Origin: Sporomusa sphaeroides DSM 2875
GTDB taxonomy: Bacteria; Bacillota; Negativicutes; Sporomusales; Sporomusaceae
Reading direction: 5' to 3'
DNA length: 64,000 nt
Assembly (NCBI RefSeq): GCF_001941975.2
Contig: NZ_CP146991.1
Location: 1,179,501 to 1,243,500, forward strand
How positions within the stretch are numbered: the first letter of the stretch is position 1; every line of letters starts with the position of its first letter. Below, one piece after another: positions 26,367 through 34,928 of the stretch. The position numbers and the translations under genes are program-made. Under the pieces are notes generated by a model. It searched no databases, was not told the DNA's origin, and saw only the letters and a list, made by a program, of their open reading frames with translations.

Positions 26367-26915
26367 ATGATTTCTGAATTTGAAGGAATTACTCCGACTC
26401 TGGATAAAAAGACCTTTATCGCCGATGGGGCTAAGGTCATTGGGGCAGTAACGATGAAAGAGTTCAGCAGTTTATGGTTTAATGTTGTTGCCAGAGGGGA
26501 TGTCAACCGGATTGAGATTGGGCGGTATACCAATGTGCAGGATAACAGTGTTGTCCATGTGGCCGATGACCACCCGACCATTATTGGCGATTATGTTACT
26601 GTCGGCCATAATGTCATTATCCACGGCTGCACCATCGAAGATCATTGTTTAGTCGGTATGGGGGCGGTTGTTCTGAATGGTGCCGTAGTGGGGAAAGGCA
26701 GTATTATTGCCGCCGGTGCGGTGGTTAAAGAGAATCAGATTATTCCCTCTCATTCGCTGGTGGTAGGCGTACCCGGAAAAGTGATAAAATCTACGCCTGA
26801 GGAGTGGGATAGCATCCACGCGCAGGCGATAAAATATAAAACACTGTGGACTGAGCGTTATAAAATCATGCCAGACGCCGGCGGTGAACGTTATCAGGGT
26901 GAAAAAATAGTATAA
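26367..26915 (+). CDS. Gamma-class carbonic anhydrase-like protein
   Basis: This 182-residue left-handed beta-helix protein of the YrdA/PaaY type has hexapeptide repeats throughout and the three metal-binding His residues (one in SVVHVADD, two in GHNVIIHGCTIED). Such proteins may hydrate CO2 or have a related hydrolase role. GGAAGGAGC precedes the ATG. It is 21 bases ahead of a nitroreductase gene, so the two are probably co-transcribed. Confidence 0.88.
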   Translation: MISEFEGITPTLDKKTFIADGAKVIGAVTMKEFSSLWFNVVARGDVNRIEIGRYTNVQDNSVVHVADDHPTIIGDYVTVGHNVIIHGCTIEDHCLVGMGAVVLNGAVVGKGSIIAAGAVVKENQIIPSHSLVVGVPGKVIKSTPEEWDSIHAQAIKYKTLWTERYKIMPDAGGERYQGEKIV

Positions 26916-26936
26916 CTGTCAAGAGGAGGTAATATA

Positions 26937-27572
26937 ATGGAGTTAGAATTTATCTACCAACGTCATAGTGTACGTCAATTTACCGCAGAGCAGATTCCGG
27001 AAGAGACGATTAAAGAATTAATCAGAGCAGCCACTCATGCGCCATCAGGCAAGAACCAGCAGAACTGGCATTTTGTTGTGATAACCGATAAAATTAAACT
27101 TGCGGACATTGCCCGGATTGTGGAAAAAAAGAATGCCGAGTTAAGTACATACCTGAAAGATGAGGGCAAGCGCAAAGCATTTCGCGGGTCTGTGGGCTAT
27201 CATACCGTGTTTAAAGGTGCGCCGGTGCTGGTGCTGGTATATGCCGCCCCTTATGAAACCATAGCCGACATGCTTATCGCCGATAGTCTTATGCCGCAAG
27301 GTGAGGCTATGCAATATGGCAAAGCCAATCCCGGTATTCAAAACATTGCCGCCGCCATGGAAAATCTGCTGTTGGCTGCAGCCAGCCTGGGATACGGCAC
27401 TTGCTGGATGACAGGTCCGACCTATGCTGCCAAAGAGATTTCAAAGTATATCGGGTTTGTTAAAGAGGGATATTATCTGGCAGCCATGACACCACTGGGT
27501 GTACCCGCAAATGCTAATATATCATCCACACCACGCAAACCGCTGGAAGAAGTTTTGACAATTATTAGCTAA
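26937..27572 (+). CDS. Nitroreductase-family FMN oxidoreductase
   Basis: This 211-residue protein has the nitroreductase fold: RHSVRQFTAEQIPEE at the N terminus and ATHAPSGKNQQNWHF for FMN binding near residue 32, then AAASLGYGTCWMTGP near residue 148. It should reduce nitro-compounds, quinones or flavins using NAD(P)H. AGAGGAGG lies just before the ATG. The physiological substrate is unknown. Confidence 0.9.
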   Translation: MELEFIYQRHSVRQFTAEQIPEETIKELIRAATHAPSGKNQQNWHFVVITDKIKLADIARIVEKKNAELSTYLKDEGKRKAFRGSVGYHTVFKGAPVLVLVYAAPYETIADMLIADSLMPQGEAMQYGKANPGIQNIAAAMENLLLAAASLGYGTCWMTGPTYAAKEISKYIGFVKEGYYLAAMTPLGVPANANISSTPRKPLEEVLTIIS

Positions 27573-27598
27573 CAGGTTGGGTAACGTTACGGAAAACA

Positions 27599-27627
27599 GG
27601 GAGAAGTGTTGGTGAGCACTTTCTCCC
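27599..27627 (+). terminator. Hairpin after the nitroreductase gene
   Basis: GGGAGAA and TTCTCCC pair, with an inner GTG/CAC; the loop is about 9 bases. It lies 27 bases after the stop. The T-run is weak. Confidence 0.45.
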
Positions 27628-27738
27628 TGTCTTTGCTGAAACGGGTTGCTGGTTTATCCGATGACTAACCCGCGCTAAGACTTCCGCTTCTGCAAGCGGG
27701 AGTGAAGAGCGGCTAAGTCCCTGGATAATTCCTACTAA

Positions 27739-27770
27739 GATCCAGATGAGGTTTTAACCCCATCTGGATC
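27739..27770. terminator. Hairpin at the 3' end of the lipoprotein gene
   Basis: The arms GATCCAGATGAGG (27739-27751) and CCCCATCTGGATC (27758-27770) pair with one mismatch, 11 bases from the stop of the minus-strand lipoprotein gene. Confidence 0.5.
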
Positions 27771-27780
27771 AAGTCTCCAT

Positions 27781-28281
27781 TTATTGGACCGTAACCCAGA
27801 GGTCAACCGCTCGTTCAACCTCAGTACTGTTCGGGATAATCTGAAGTTTGCCCTTGCCGGCCTTTATGGCCGTAAATATGGCTTGACCATTTTGTTTGAC
27901 AGTGCCTTCCTGCCTCATAACGTCACCCCAGAAATTATCGCCGGATGAGGTGAAGCGGGTAGTTTTGGTGACACCGGAGGCTGGCGAAAGAATTAGTTTT
28001 TGGCCAACCTTTAATACAAGGTTATTGCTGGAAAGCGATACCTTACCTGTATCGCCGTAGTTGTAGGTTACTACAACATCTTTGCCTTGGGGCTGTTCAA
28101 TGGGAAGCGTGACCGGCGGCACCGGAGCGGGGGCGGGAATCTGCGGCTGGGACGGGGCAGGAGTTGGAGCCTGGGGTTCTACCGGCGTAAGGTTGTTAGT
28201 GCAGCCGCTGGCAAATGCAGCCAGGGAGAGCCATACTACAACTGTAGTATAACGAAGCAGTTTGGTATAATTTTTTTTCAT
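27781..28281 (-). CDS. Putative lipoprotein with chagasin-like C-terminal domain
   Basis: The 166-residue product has a type II signal peptide with lipobox FASGC near residue 27, then a Pro-rich linker (about residues 34-63), then a C-terminal domain with SSNNLVLKVGQKLILSP and KAGKGKLQIIP. The latter resembles the chagasin/I42 cysteine-protease-inhibitor beta-sandwich, but the match is from memory and is weak. It should be anchored in a membrane facing the periplasm or surface. AAGGAGG precedes the ATG on the minus strand. Confidence 0.75.
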   Translation of the reverse strand: MKKNYTKLLRYTTVVVWLSLAAFASGCTNNLTPVEPQAPTPAPSQPQIPAPAPVPPVTLPIEQPQGKDVVVTYNYGDTGKVSLSSNNLVLKVGQKLILSPASGVTKTTRFTSSGDNFWGDVMRQEGTVKQNGQAIFTAIKAGKGKLQIIPNSTEVERAVDLWVTVQ

Positions 28282-28357
28282 AAAAAAACCTCCTTCATAC
28301 TACTAGTATGGGGAGGTTAGTAAATAAATATAAGGCGCTGACTATTGGCATAAATAG

Positions 28358-28936
28358 TCAAATTTGCTCTACGTTGATACTATATTCAATTTTATCGGCT
28401 ACCTCTTGCGCCATGCTTGCGCCAAACAGCAGTTTTAATAGATACAGCCCTAATTCAATACCGGAACTAACTCCGGCTGAGGTTATAATCCTGCCGTCCT
28501 GAACTACCTTTTGGGTGAGTACATCTACAGTGTAGGTTCTTAACTCGTCAAACGCAGTGTGGTAGGTGGTAGCTTTTTTATTGGCAAGCAATCCTGCTGC
28601 GGCGAGAATGAGAGCGCCGGTACACACCGAGGCAGTGAATTTAGCGTGGTGGGACTGTGCTCTAATAAACTCAGTTATAGCTGTATTTCTCATGGCGGCC
28701 AGCCGGCCTTTGCCGCCGGGAACTACGATAATATCCAAAGACGGACAGGTAGCTAACGTTGTATGAGGAATGACTTTCATGCCGTTAAAAGCTTCTATGG
28801 GGTCGGAGTTTTCAGCTATCAGCAGAACTCGGGTACTGTCAGGGCTAATTTTATTACTATAGCTGAGTACCTCAAAAGGGGCGACAAAATCGAGCTCTTC
28901 GACTTGCGGGAAAATCAGGATGCCAATGGTAATCAT
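28358..28936 (-). CDS. DJ-1/PfpI-family protein, isonitrile-hydratase type
   Basis: This 192-residue protein has the DJ-1 fold with the nucleophile Cys in TASVCTGALILAAAGLLAN near residue 105, and GGKGRLAAM before it. The pattern CTGALILAAAGLL is typical of the isonitrile hydratase/AraC-associated subgroup. The N terminus (ITIGILIFPQVEELDF) is the expected first strand. AAAGGAAGTG precedes the ATG. A single gene with no functional context. Confidence 0.88.
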   Translation of the reverse strand: MITIGILIFPQVEELDFVAPFEVLSYSNKISPDSTRVLLIAENSDPIEAFNGMKVIPHTTLATCPSLDIIVVPGGKGRLAAMRNTAITEFIRAQSHHAKFTASVCTGALILAAAGLLANKKATTYHTAFDELRTYTVDVLTQKVVQDGRIITSAGVSSGIELGLYLLKLLFGASMAQEVADKIEYSINVEQI

Positions 28937-29073
28937 GCAAGCACTTCCTTTACTACTGTTATCCTATTACCTTATTTCTAAATACTATTTTAATTGTACC
29001 GGAAATGATAAAATTTGTGTAGTAAGACTTATCTGTATTGTTATCGAATAAATTCGGTCTGGAGCTAACGCTG

Positions 29074-29682
29074 ATGGAAGAAACATTGTTTGTGCTGCTG
29101 AACAGGCTGGGAGAGAATATGTATGCGGCTATTTTTGCCGCTATGCTGCTTACCGGGATAGGAGTGCCCTTCCCCGGTGAATTGACTTTGGGGTTTAGCG
29201 GCTATTTATTATTTATCGGCCGGATAGAACTGATTCCCACAGTTGCTGCCACAGCGCTGGGTGATTTGGTAGGAGCCCTGCTTGGTTTTGGTGTTGGTTT
29301 TTTTAGCCGTTCAGTAATAGTAACACGCTATTTAGGTTTTCTGATGCCGTCGGCTGCCAAGTTGGCGGCGGTCAATACCTGGCTGAAAAAATATGGTGCC
29401 TTAGCTGTCGTGGTTGGCAGACTGCTGCCTGTTATCCGTGGTGCTATCCCTGTTCCGGCAGGCTTTTTCCATATGAATAGTAAGAAATATATTATAAGTA
29501 CCATTCTTAGTTCAGTTATCTGGTGCAGCACACTGATATATGCCGGATTTTCGCTGGGCTACAACTGGCAGGGCATAACGGAATTGGGAAGTCAGCTTGG
29601 TTTAGCCGCCGGCGGGGTGGTATTTGCTGTACTGGCGGCCTATCTCATTTATAAATATGCCAGTAAGTTAAGAGAAAAATGA
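29074..29682 (+). CDS. DedA-family membrane protein
   Basis: This 202-residue inner-membrane protein of the DedA/SNARE-associated superfamily, which includes undecaprenyl-phosphate flippases, has several hydrophobic segments and the family block GRLLPVIRGAIPVPAG near residue 117. I chose the ATG at 29074 after TCTGGAGC; a TTG 36 bases earlier lacks a site. The lipid cargo is not shown by sequence. Confidence 0.88.
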   Translation: MEETLFVLLNRLGENMYAAIFAAMLLTGIGVPFPGELTLGFSGYLLFIGRIELIPTVAATALGDLVGALLGFGVGFFSRSVIVTRYLGFLMPSAAKLAAVNTWLKKYGALAVVVGRLLPVIRGAIPVPAGFFHMNSKKYIISTILSSVIWCSTLIYAGFSLGYNWQGITELGSQLGLAAGGVVFAVLAAYLIYKYASKLREK

Positions 29683-29843
29683 GTCAAGGCGGCCCTTTGT
29701 TTATTCCCTCTTGTTTTGCGCAAGAATTTAAAATAACTTGTCAGATATTTACGGTTATGGCAACAGGTATTTCGTGTTATTGCAGGGAACAGCAGATAGA
29801 AAGGGTACTGTTTCATGAAGTTGCACGGCGAGGGGGATAAAAC

Positions 29844-30659
29844 ATGGAAGCCTATGAAAAAATTTATAAATTGCATGAGCTGATGGAAACAAAAACGGTA
29901 GCCGATTTACCCGGCCCTTATAAAGTCGGTGTCGACCTGGGGACTGCCGATGTTGTACTGGTTGTTGCCGATGAAGCAGGTAATCCCGTAGCAGGAAGTC
30001 TGCGTTGGGCGTCGGTGGTCAGGGATGGCTTGGTTGTTGACTTCCGGGGGGCGATGCTGATTGTTGAGGAATTAAAAGCCGAAGTGGAAGCACGTATGGG
30101 TATTACCCTGGACAAAGGGGCTACCGCCATTCCGCCGGGAACGGTGGGACGCAATGCTTTAGCCTGCGGTCATGTTATTGCCGGAGCCGGTTTGGAGCCT
30201 GTTTGTCAGGTGGACGAGCCGGTAGCGGCTGCCAGGGCCCTGGGTATTACCCATGGAATTGTGGTGGATATCGGCGGCGGCACTACCGGAATTGCTGTTT
30301 TGCGTAATGGCGAGCTGGTATTCACAGCCGACGAACCAACCGGCGGTACGCATGTATCGCTGGTTTTGGCCGGAGCTTATAAAATGCCGTTTGAGGAAGC
30401 GGAACTGCTCAAACGGGATGCTGCCCAGCACCGCAGGATTATGCCGGTTATTTTGCCTGTTATTGAAAAGATGGCTGCAGTGGTAACGGCTATGCTGGCC
30501 GGACAAGAGGAATATCATGACTATCCTGTTTATGTGGTGGGAGGCACTGCCTGTCTGCAAGGGTTTGAAACTGAATTCAGCAAAGCTTTTGGCCGCAAAG
30601 TCCACGTTCCCCCCCATCCTTTATTGGTAACACCGCTGGGTATTGCTATGTTTGGCTAA
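29844..30659 (+). CDS. eutJ: EutJ-type microcompartment chaperone
   Basis: This 271-residue actin/Hsp70-fold ATPase carries the nucleotide-binding blocks VGVDLGTADVVLVV (near residue 28) and VVDIGGGTTGIAVLRNGELV (near 144), and VVGGTACLQGFE (near 231). EutJ proteins accompany ethanolamine and propanediol microcompartment operons and are proposed chaperones. Here it is 6 kb outside the pdu cluster, alone, with a convergent iron alcohol dehydrogenase. Start ATG follows GAGGGGG. Its role with the pdu genes is inferred. Confidence 0.85.
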   Translation: MEAYEKIYKLHELMETKTVADLPGPYKVGVDLGTADVVLVVADEAGNPVAGSLRWASVVRDGLVVDFRGAMLIVEELKAEVEARMGITLDKGATAIPPGTVGRNALACGHVIAGAGLEPVCQVDEPVAAARALGITHGIVVDIGGGTTGIAVLRNGELVFTADEPTGGTHVSLVLAGAYKMPFEEAELLKRDAAQHRRIMPVILPVIEKMAAVVTAMLAGQEEYHDYPVYVVGGTACLQGFETEFSKAFGRKVHVPPHPLLVTPLGIAMFG

Positions 30660-30664
30660 TAAGG

Positions 30665-30697
30665 AAAAGGTCTGACCCGACTGGGGTCAGACCTTTT
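30665..30697. terminator. Bidirectional terminator between eutJ and the alcohol dehydrogenase
   Basis: A 14-bp stem (AAAAGGTCTGACCC with GGGTCAGACCTTTT) and 5-base loop has an A-run on one flank and a T-run on the other, suited to two convergent genes. Confidence 0.8.
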
Positions 30698-30710
30698 ATT
30701 ATGGGAGGTT

Positions 30711-31868
30711 TTACAGGATTGACCGGTAAATGGCCTCCACATCCTGCTGTGAGCCTTGGCGGGGATTGGTTAGGCTGCAAACGTCCTTCAGGGCATTTTC
30801 CGCCAGCAAGGGGATATCTTCGGCTCTGAACCCCCGCAGTTCGTGTAGTTTTGCCGGTAATTCCAGCGCCTTATTGAGCTGCTGCACCAACTGGATGAAG
30901 CGTTTTGCAGCGGCTTCTGCCGGTAAGCCTGTGGTGTCAATCCCGGCGGCGCGGGCCAGATCAGCATACCTGGTTACGGCTGCCGGCAGGTTGAATTCCA
31001 TGACGGCAGGCAATAAGATGGCATTGCATAAACCATGCGGCAGGTTATAGAACCCGCCAAGCTGGTGGGCAAGTGCATGGACATACCCTAAGCTGGCATT
31101 GTTAAAGGCAATACCTGCCAGATATTCGGCATAGACCATGGCTTCCCTGGAGGGTAAGTCATGGCCGCTTTGGTAGGCGGTCACTAAATTGGCGCTGATT
31201 AATTCCACGGCTTTAACGGCTTTGCAATCGGTTACCGGGGTAGCATTGGTGGAAACATAGGCTTCAATGGCATGCGTCAGGGCATCCATACCGGTTGCGG
31301 CCGTTAGACCGGGAGGCATGTCCAGCATAAGTTCGGCGTCACTGACAGCAATAATGGGGGTAACATGCCAATCATTGATAGTCATTTTTACATGCCGCTC
31401 TTCATCGGTAATGACACAAAAGCGGGTTAATTCACTGCCGGTACCGGCAGTGGTATTGATAGCAATAAGGGGGGCGGACCGCTTGGCGGATTTGTTGAGA
31501 CCTTCATAGTGGGCAATTTCGCCGCCATTGGCAGCTAATAGCGCAATGGCTTTGGCGCAGTCATGAGGAGAACCGCCGCCAAAAGAAATCAAAAAGTCGC
31601 AGCCGTTATCCCGGAACAGTTTTAACCCGTAATTTACCTGAGCTACCGTAGGATTAGGTGAAACGTCTTTATAGATTATGTAAAAAATACCTTCGGCATC
31701 AAGTAATGCCAGCAGCTTGTCAATCAGCCCGGTTTCAACGAGTGTTTTGTCGCTGACAATCAGTGCTTTTCTAAACAGCATAGGTTTAATGTAACCGGCA
31801 ATCCGTTCTGTGCAGCCTGTGCCCAAAATACTAATGGGTGTCATAAAATATTCATGGATTTTTTGCAC
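30711..31868 (-). CDS. Iron-containing alcohol dehydrogenase
   Basis: This 385-residue group III alcohol dehydrogenase has the NAD(P) loop GGGSPHDCAKAI near residue 98 and iron ligands in ATGMDALTHAIEAY (near residue 196) and VHALAHQLGGFYNLPHG (near residue 263). It is of the 1,3-propanediol dehydrogenase/EutG type and could reduce aldehydes to alcohols, the step PduQ performs in pdu systems, which the operon here lacks. It has no obvious targeting helix at its N terminus. The start is GTG at 31868 with GGGGAGG on the minus strand. Confidence 0.9.
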   Translation of the reverse strand: MQKIHEYFMTPISILGTGCTERIAGYIKPMLFRKALIVSDKTLVETGLIDKLLALLDAEGIFYIIYKDVSPNPTVAQVNYGLKLFRDNGCDFLISFGGGSPHDCAKAIALLAANGGEIAHYEGLNKSAKRSAPLIAINTTAGTGSELTRFCVITDEERHVKMTINDWHVTPIIAVSDAELMLDMPPGLTAATGMDALTHAIEAYVSTNATPVTDCKAVKAVELISANLVTAYQSGHDLPSREAMVYAEYLAGIAFNNASLGYVHALAHQLGGFYNLPHGLCNAILLPAVMEFNLPAAVTRYADLARAAGIDTTGLPAEAAAKRFIQLVQQLNKALELPAKLHELRGFRAEDIPLLAENALKDVCSLTNPRQGSQQDVEAIYRSIL

Positions 31869-32189
31869 GGCAACGGCCTCCCCTTGCTCTGTAATTTTCT
31901 AAAACGATACCATCATTTTGCTGTTTGTGCAAGCTTGTGAAGGACAGGCAGCGAAAGGACCGCAAAAAAATGACATACTATGACGAGGGATAACTATTTT
32001 GGCAGGCAAATGCCTGCGGCAGCGCTTTTGTTTGCCGGACAACCGGACAGGCCGGGACAGCGGGGGAAAATAGAACTATTTTGACTAAATGCTTTAACAT
32101 CTTGCGAACCCTGCATATACTGACAGGAGAATGGTTTTGACTGTAGAAGTGTGCAAAAAAAGTAGATGGATAATTGCATATCTGCCACC
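31869..32189. other. Intergenic region before the cobalamin riboswitch
   Basis: No gene is supported here. It holds GC-rich tracts (for example around 32030-32065) and the TTGACT near 32137, which could be a -35 box for the riboswitch transcript, but the -10 match is weak. Confidence 0.4.
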
Positions 32190-32448
32190 ATACAGGTGCC
32201 TCTTAGCAGTAAGAGGAGAATAGGGAAGCTCGGAAGGATGCACAATCCTTAAACGACGCGGTCGCGCCACTGTAATCGGGGAGGAACACCCAAACCAAGC
32301 CACCGGTAATCGGGAAGGCCAGGGGTTCTGATTATCCGTAAGCCAGGAGACCTGCCTGTTTTGGCTGTTATTTACCTCCGCGCCAGAGGTAGTACCGGAA
32401 GGACAGGATTTTATGAAAGTAAAACCCAGCCCTTTGGGGCTGGGTTTT
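32190..32448 (+). promoter_or_regulatory. Cobalamin (B12) riboswitch with terminator
   Basis: The B12-box is present: CAGGTGCC (32193-32200), the AATAGGGAAG block near 32218, the GCCACTGT segment near 32266, and the conserved AGCCAGGAGACCTGCC ending about 32356. A rho-independent stem AAAACCCAGCCC/GGGCTGGGTTTT (32421-32448) follows. High adenosylcobalamin should switch off cobT downstream. Confidence 0.95.
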
Positions 32449-32523
32449 TAATTTAAATGCTGGAGGTTATAAGGCGTGCATCAGCGGTTCTTCCGGATAA
32501 GTATAAAATGAGGGGGCGTAAGT

Positions 32524-33558
32524 ATGGATTATCGGGCTAAAGTAGACAATTTAATCAATGGTGCGGCAAAGCCGCCGGATAGCCTGGGACTATTGGAGAA
32601 GCTGTTTAAAAAACTGTTGCTTGCATGGGGGACCATGCATCCGGAAATAAAACCATATCACTTGATTTTTGCTGCCGACAACGGCGTGGTGGAAGAGGGG
32701 GTAGTGGACTTTCCCAGTGAGATTACTTACCTGCAAGCGCAAAATATGGTGGATGGCCGGGCGGCGATCAGTTGTTTTTGCCAGGCCAATCATGTTCCGT
32801 ATTCGGTAATTGATATCGGCATCAACAATACAAAAACAGCAGGCATATACCGGCGGGTGGCGCCGGGAACCAGGAATTTTATGAAAACAGAAGCCATGAC
32901 TCAAGCCGAATTTGACGAGGCCTGGCGGGTTGGCGAGGAAATGGCGGGGTATGCTATTGATACTCAGGGTGCTAATTTAGTATCCTTTGGTGAAATGGGG
33001 ATTGGCAATACCACTACGTCCTCAGCCGTACTGCATGCAATGACCGGGATACTCCCTGAGTTTGTTGTCGGTTATGGTGCCAGCGCTCCGACTACCGATA
33101 TGTTAAAGCGAAAATGCGTGGTTGTGGCCAAAGGAGTTGAGCGTCACCGGGAAACCTTCTGCAGGATTGAAGATATCCTGCGGTGTGTGGGCGGTTTTGA
33201 TATTGTCGCTATCTGTGCCGGGATGACAGAGTGCGCCAGGCGCAAGATTCCGTTTGTTATCGATGGCTTTATCACCGCGGTAGCCTTTGCCTGTGCTTCC
33301 CGGATAAATCGAGAAGTGGAAGCCTATGGCCTGCCTTCTCATATGTCCAAAGAGCCGGGCATGGGCTATGCCCTGCTGTTAGGCAATATTTTGGCCGATG
33401 ATGTGCCAATTCGAGCCAACATGGCTTTAGGGGAGGGGACGGGAGCTGTTTTAATGGTCTCAATGCTCAGGACGATGGCGTATACCATGTATACTATGGC
33501 CAGGCTTGCCGATTTTGCGGTCAGCAACCCGGATTCGCAGCATTTGACGGCCATATGA
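32524..33558 (+). CDS. cobT: Nicotinate-nucleotide:benzimidazole phosphoribosyltransferase
   Basis: This 344-residue enzyme activates the lower-ligand base of cobamides. Expected motifs are KPPDSLG near the N terminus, GEMGIGNTTT near residue 158 and ALGEGTGAVL with the catalytic Glu near residue 302. In Sporomusa, the homologous ArsAB pair activates phenol or p-cresol, so the base used here could be phenolic or benzimidazole; only one copy is present. It lies under the cobalamin riboswitch. The product supports the B12-dependent diol dehydratase nearby. GAGGGGGCG precedes the ATG. Confidence 0.93.
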   Translation: MDYRAKVDNLINGAAKPPDSLGLLEKLFKKLLLAWGTMHPEIKPYHLIFAADNGVVEEGVVDFPSEITYLQAQNMVDGRAAISCFCQANHVPYSVIDIGINNTKTAGIYRRVAPGTRNFMKTEAMTQAEFDEAWRVGEEMAGYAIDTQGANLVSFGEMGIGNTTTSSAVLHAMTGILPEFVVGYGASAPTTDMLKRKCVVVAKGVERHRETFCRIEDILRCVGGFDIVAICAGMTECARRKIPFVIDGFITAVAFACASRINREVEAYGLPSHMSKEPGMGYALLLGNILADDVPIRANMALGEGTGAVLMVSMLRTMAYTMYTMARLADFAVSNPDSQHLTAI

Positions 33559-33573
33559 TATTATTTTTGGTGG

Positions 33574-33608
33574 AGCACTGTCAATTTATAGCAGGAATTG
33601 ACAGTGCT
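33574..33608 (+). terminator. Inverted repeat after cobT
   Basis: Perfect 13-bp arms (33574-33586 and 33596-33608) with a 9-base loop lie 15 bases after the cobT stop. No T-run, so it may be a weak terminator. Confidence 0.5.
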
Positions 33609-33692
33609 AATAGCCAAAATATCCCCTTATCAGGAAAATTACAATGCTGATTTCTTTTATGCTATCTATAGTTTGGGTAGGGGGGATGTTTT

Positions 33693-34907
33693 GTGCATAA
33701 CGGCAAACGGTTTAGCCTTGACGAGATTATTAATGTTCAGAGCCTGCAGGAGATACAAAATAAATTTTCGGAAGCCACCGGTATCGCTGCTGTTACTGTT
33801 GATGCAAACGGTGCACCTGTAACCAAACCCAGCAAATTTACTGATTTTTGCTGTTATGTTCGTTCCTTTCCCGACGGGTTTGAGCGGTGCAAGGCTTGTG
33901 ATGACCGGGGCGGACGCAACGCTATGGAACAGCAGCGGCCGGTTGTGTATCATTGTCACAGCGGTTTAACCGATTTTGCCGCTCCCATTATCGTCCAAAA
34001 CGAATATGTAGGGGCATTACTGGCAGGCCAGGTTGTATTACCCAATCCGGATTTTGATGCCAAGCAGGAAATGTTCAACCAGCTCTTACCTCTGGGCATG
34101 GATAAAGAGATTCTATCCCAACTGTTTGATAAAATTGCTATTATTCCTGAGCATCGTTTGCAGGCAGCGGCTGATTTGCTGCATCTTATGGCTAATTATA
34201 TTGTGGAAATGAGCGCAACCAATCTGGTGCAAAAACAGCTGATGACCGAGCTGAAGGCAAAGTCCGAGCTGCAGAATTTGCTCCGGGCAGCCGAGCTGAA
34301 GGCACTGCAGGCACAGATTAACCCTCACTTTCTGTTTAATGCCCTCAACACCATTGCCCGCTTGTCGTTGCTCGAAGGTGCGGAGCGCACACAGGAAGTT
34401 GTCCATTCGTTGTCAGCTCTGTTGCGCACCAATCTGCGGGATATGGAGGAAATGCGCACCCTGCAGCAGGAAATCAAGTCTATTGAGGATTATCTGAGTA
34501 TTCAGCAGGTGCGGTTTGGTGACAGGATTCAGGCCACCATTGAGATACAGCCTGAATTGATGAAAATATCGGTTCCGGCCCTTAGCTTGCAGCCCTTGGT
34601 GGAAAACGCCATCATTCACGGACTTGAACCCAAAAAAGAGGGCGGACATATTTATATCAGCGGCTATGTTGCCAATAACAATATAATCATCAGGGTGTCA
34701 GATACCGGGGTGGGAATTCCTCAGGAACAGATCGGCGCTATTTTAAAAAGCGAAAAGCGGTCAAGCAAAGGTCATCTGACAGGAATCGGACTGATTAATG
34801 TTCACCAGCGCATTCAGCATTATTTTGGCGAGCAGTATGGTCTGCGCATTGAAAGCAAAGTTGGCGAAGGCACCGAGGTTTATCTGTCGTTACCGTCTTA
34901 TTGTTGA
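33693..34907 (+). CDS. Histidine kinase with PocR sensor domain (LytS-type)
   Basis: This 404-residue sensor kinase has an N-terminal PocR domain (about residues 5-165) rich in Cys (FCCYVRSF, CKACDDRGG, VYHCHSGL), a coiled coil, then a LytS-type kinase core with the phospho-acceptor His in QAQINPHFLFNALN near residue 215 and an ATPase domain with LVENAIIHGL. PocR domains sense propanediol or other diols in pdu regulators. No membrane helix is seen, so it is probably cytoplasmic. It starts with GTG after GGGGGG and overlaps nothing; the response regulator follows 21 bases later. It likely controls the pdu operon. Confidence 0.9.
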   Translation: MHNGKRFSLDEIINVQSLQEIQNKFSEATGIAAVTVDANGAPVTKPSKFTDFCCYVRSFPDGFERCKACDDRGGRNAMEQQRPVVYHCHSGLTDFAAPIIVQNEYVGALLAGQVVLPNPDFDAKQEMFNQLLPLGMDKEILSQLFDKIAIIPEHRLQAAADLLHLMANYIVEMSATNLVQKQLMTELKAKSELQNLLRAAELKALQAQINPHFLFNALNTIARLSLLEGAERTQEVVHSLSALLRTNLRDMEEMRTLQQEIKSIEDYLSIQQVRFGDRIQATIEIQPELMKISVPALSLQPLVENAIIHGLEPKKEGGHIYISGYVANNNIIIRVSDTGVGIPQEQIGAILKSEKRSSKGHLTGIGLINVHQRIQHYFGEQYGLRIESKVGEGTEVYLSLPSYC

Positions 34908-34928
34908 TAAAATAGAGGAGACACAGCT

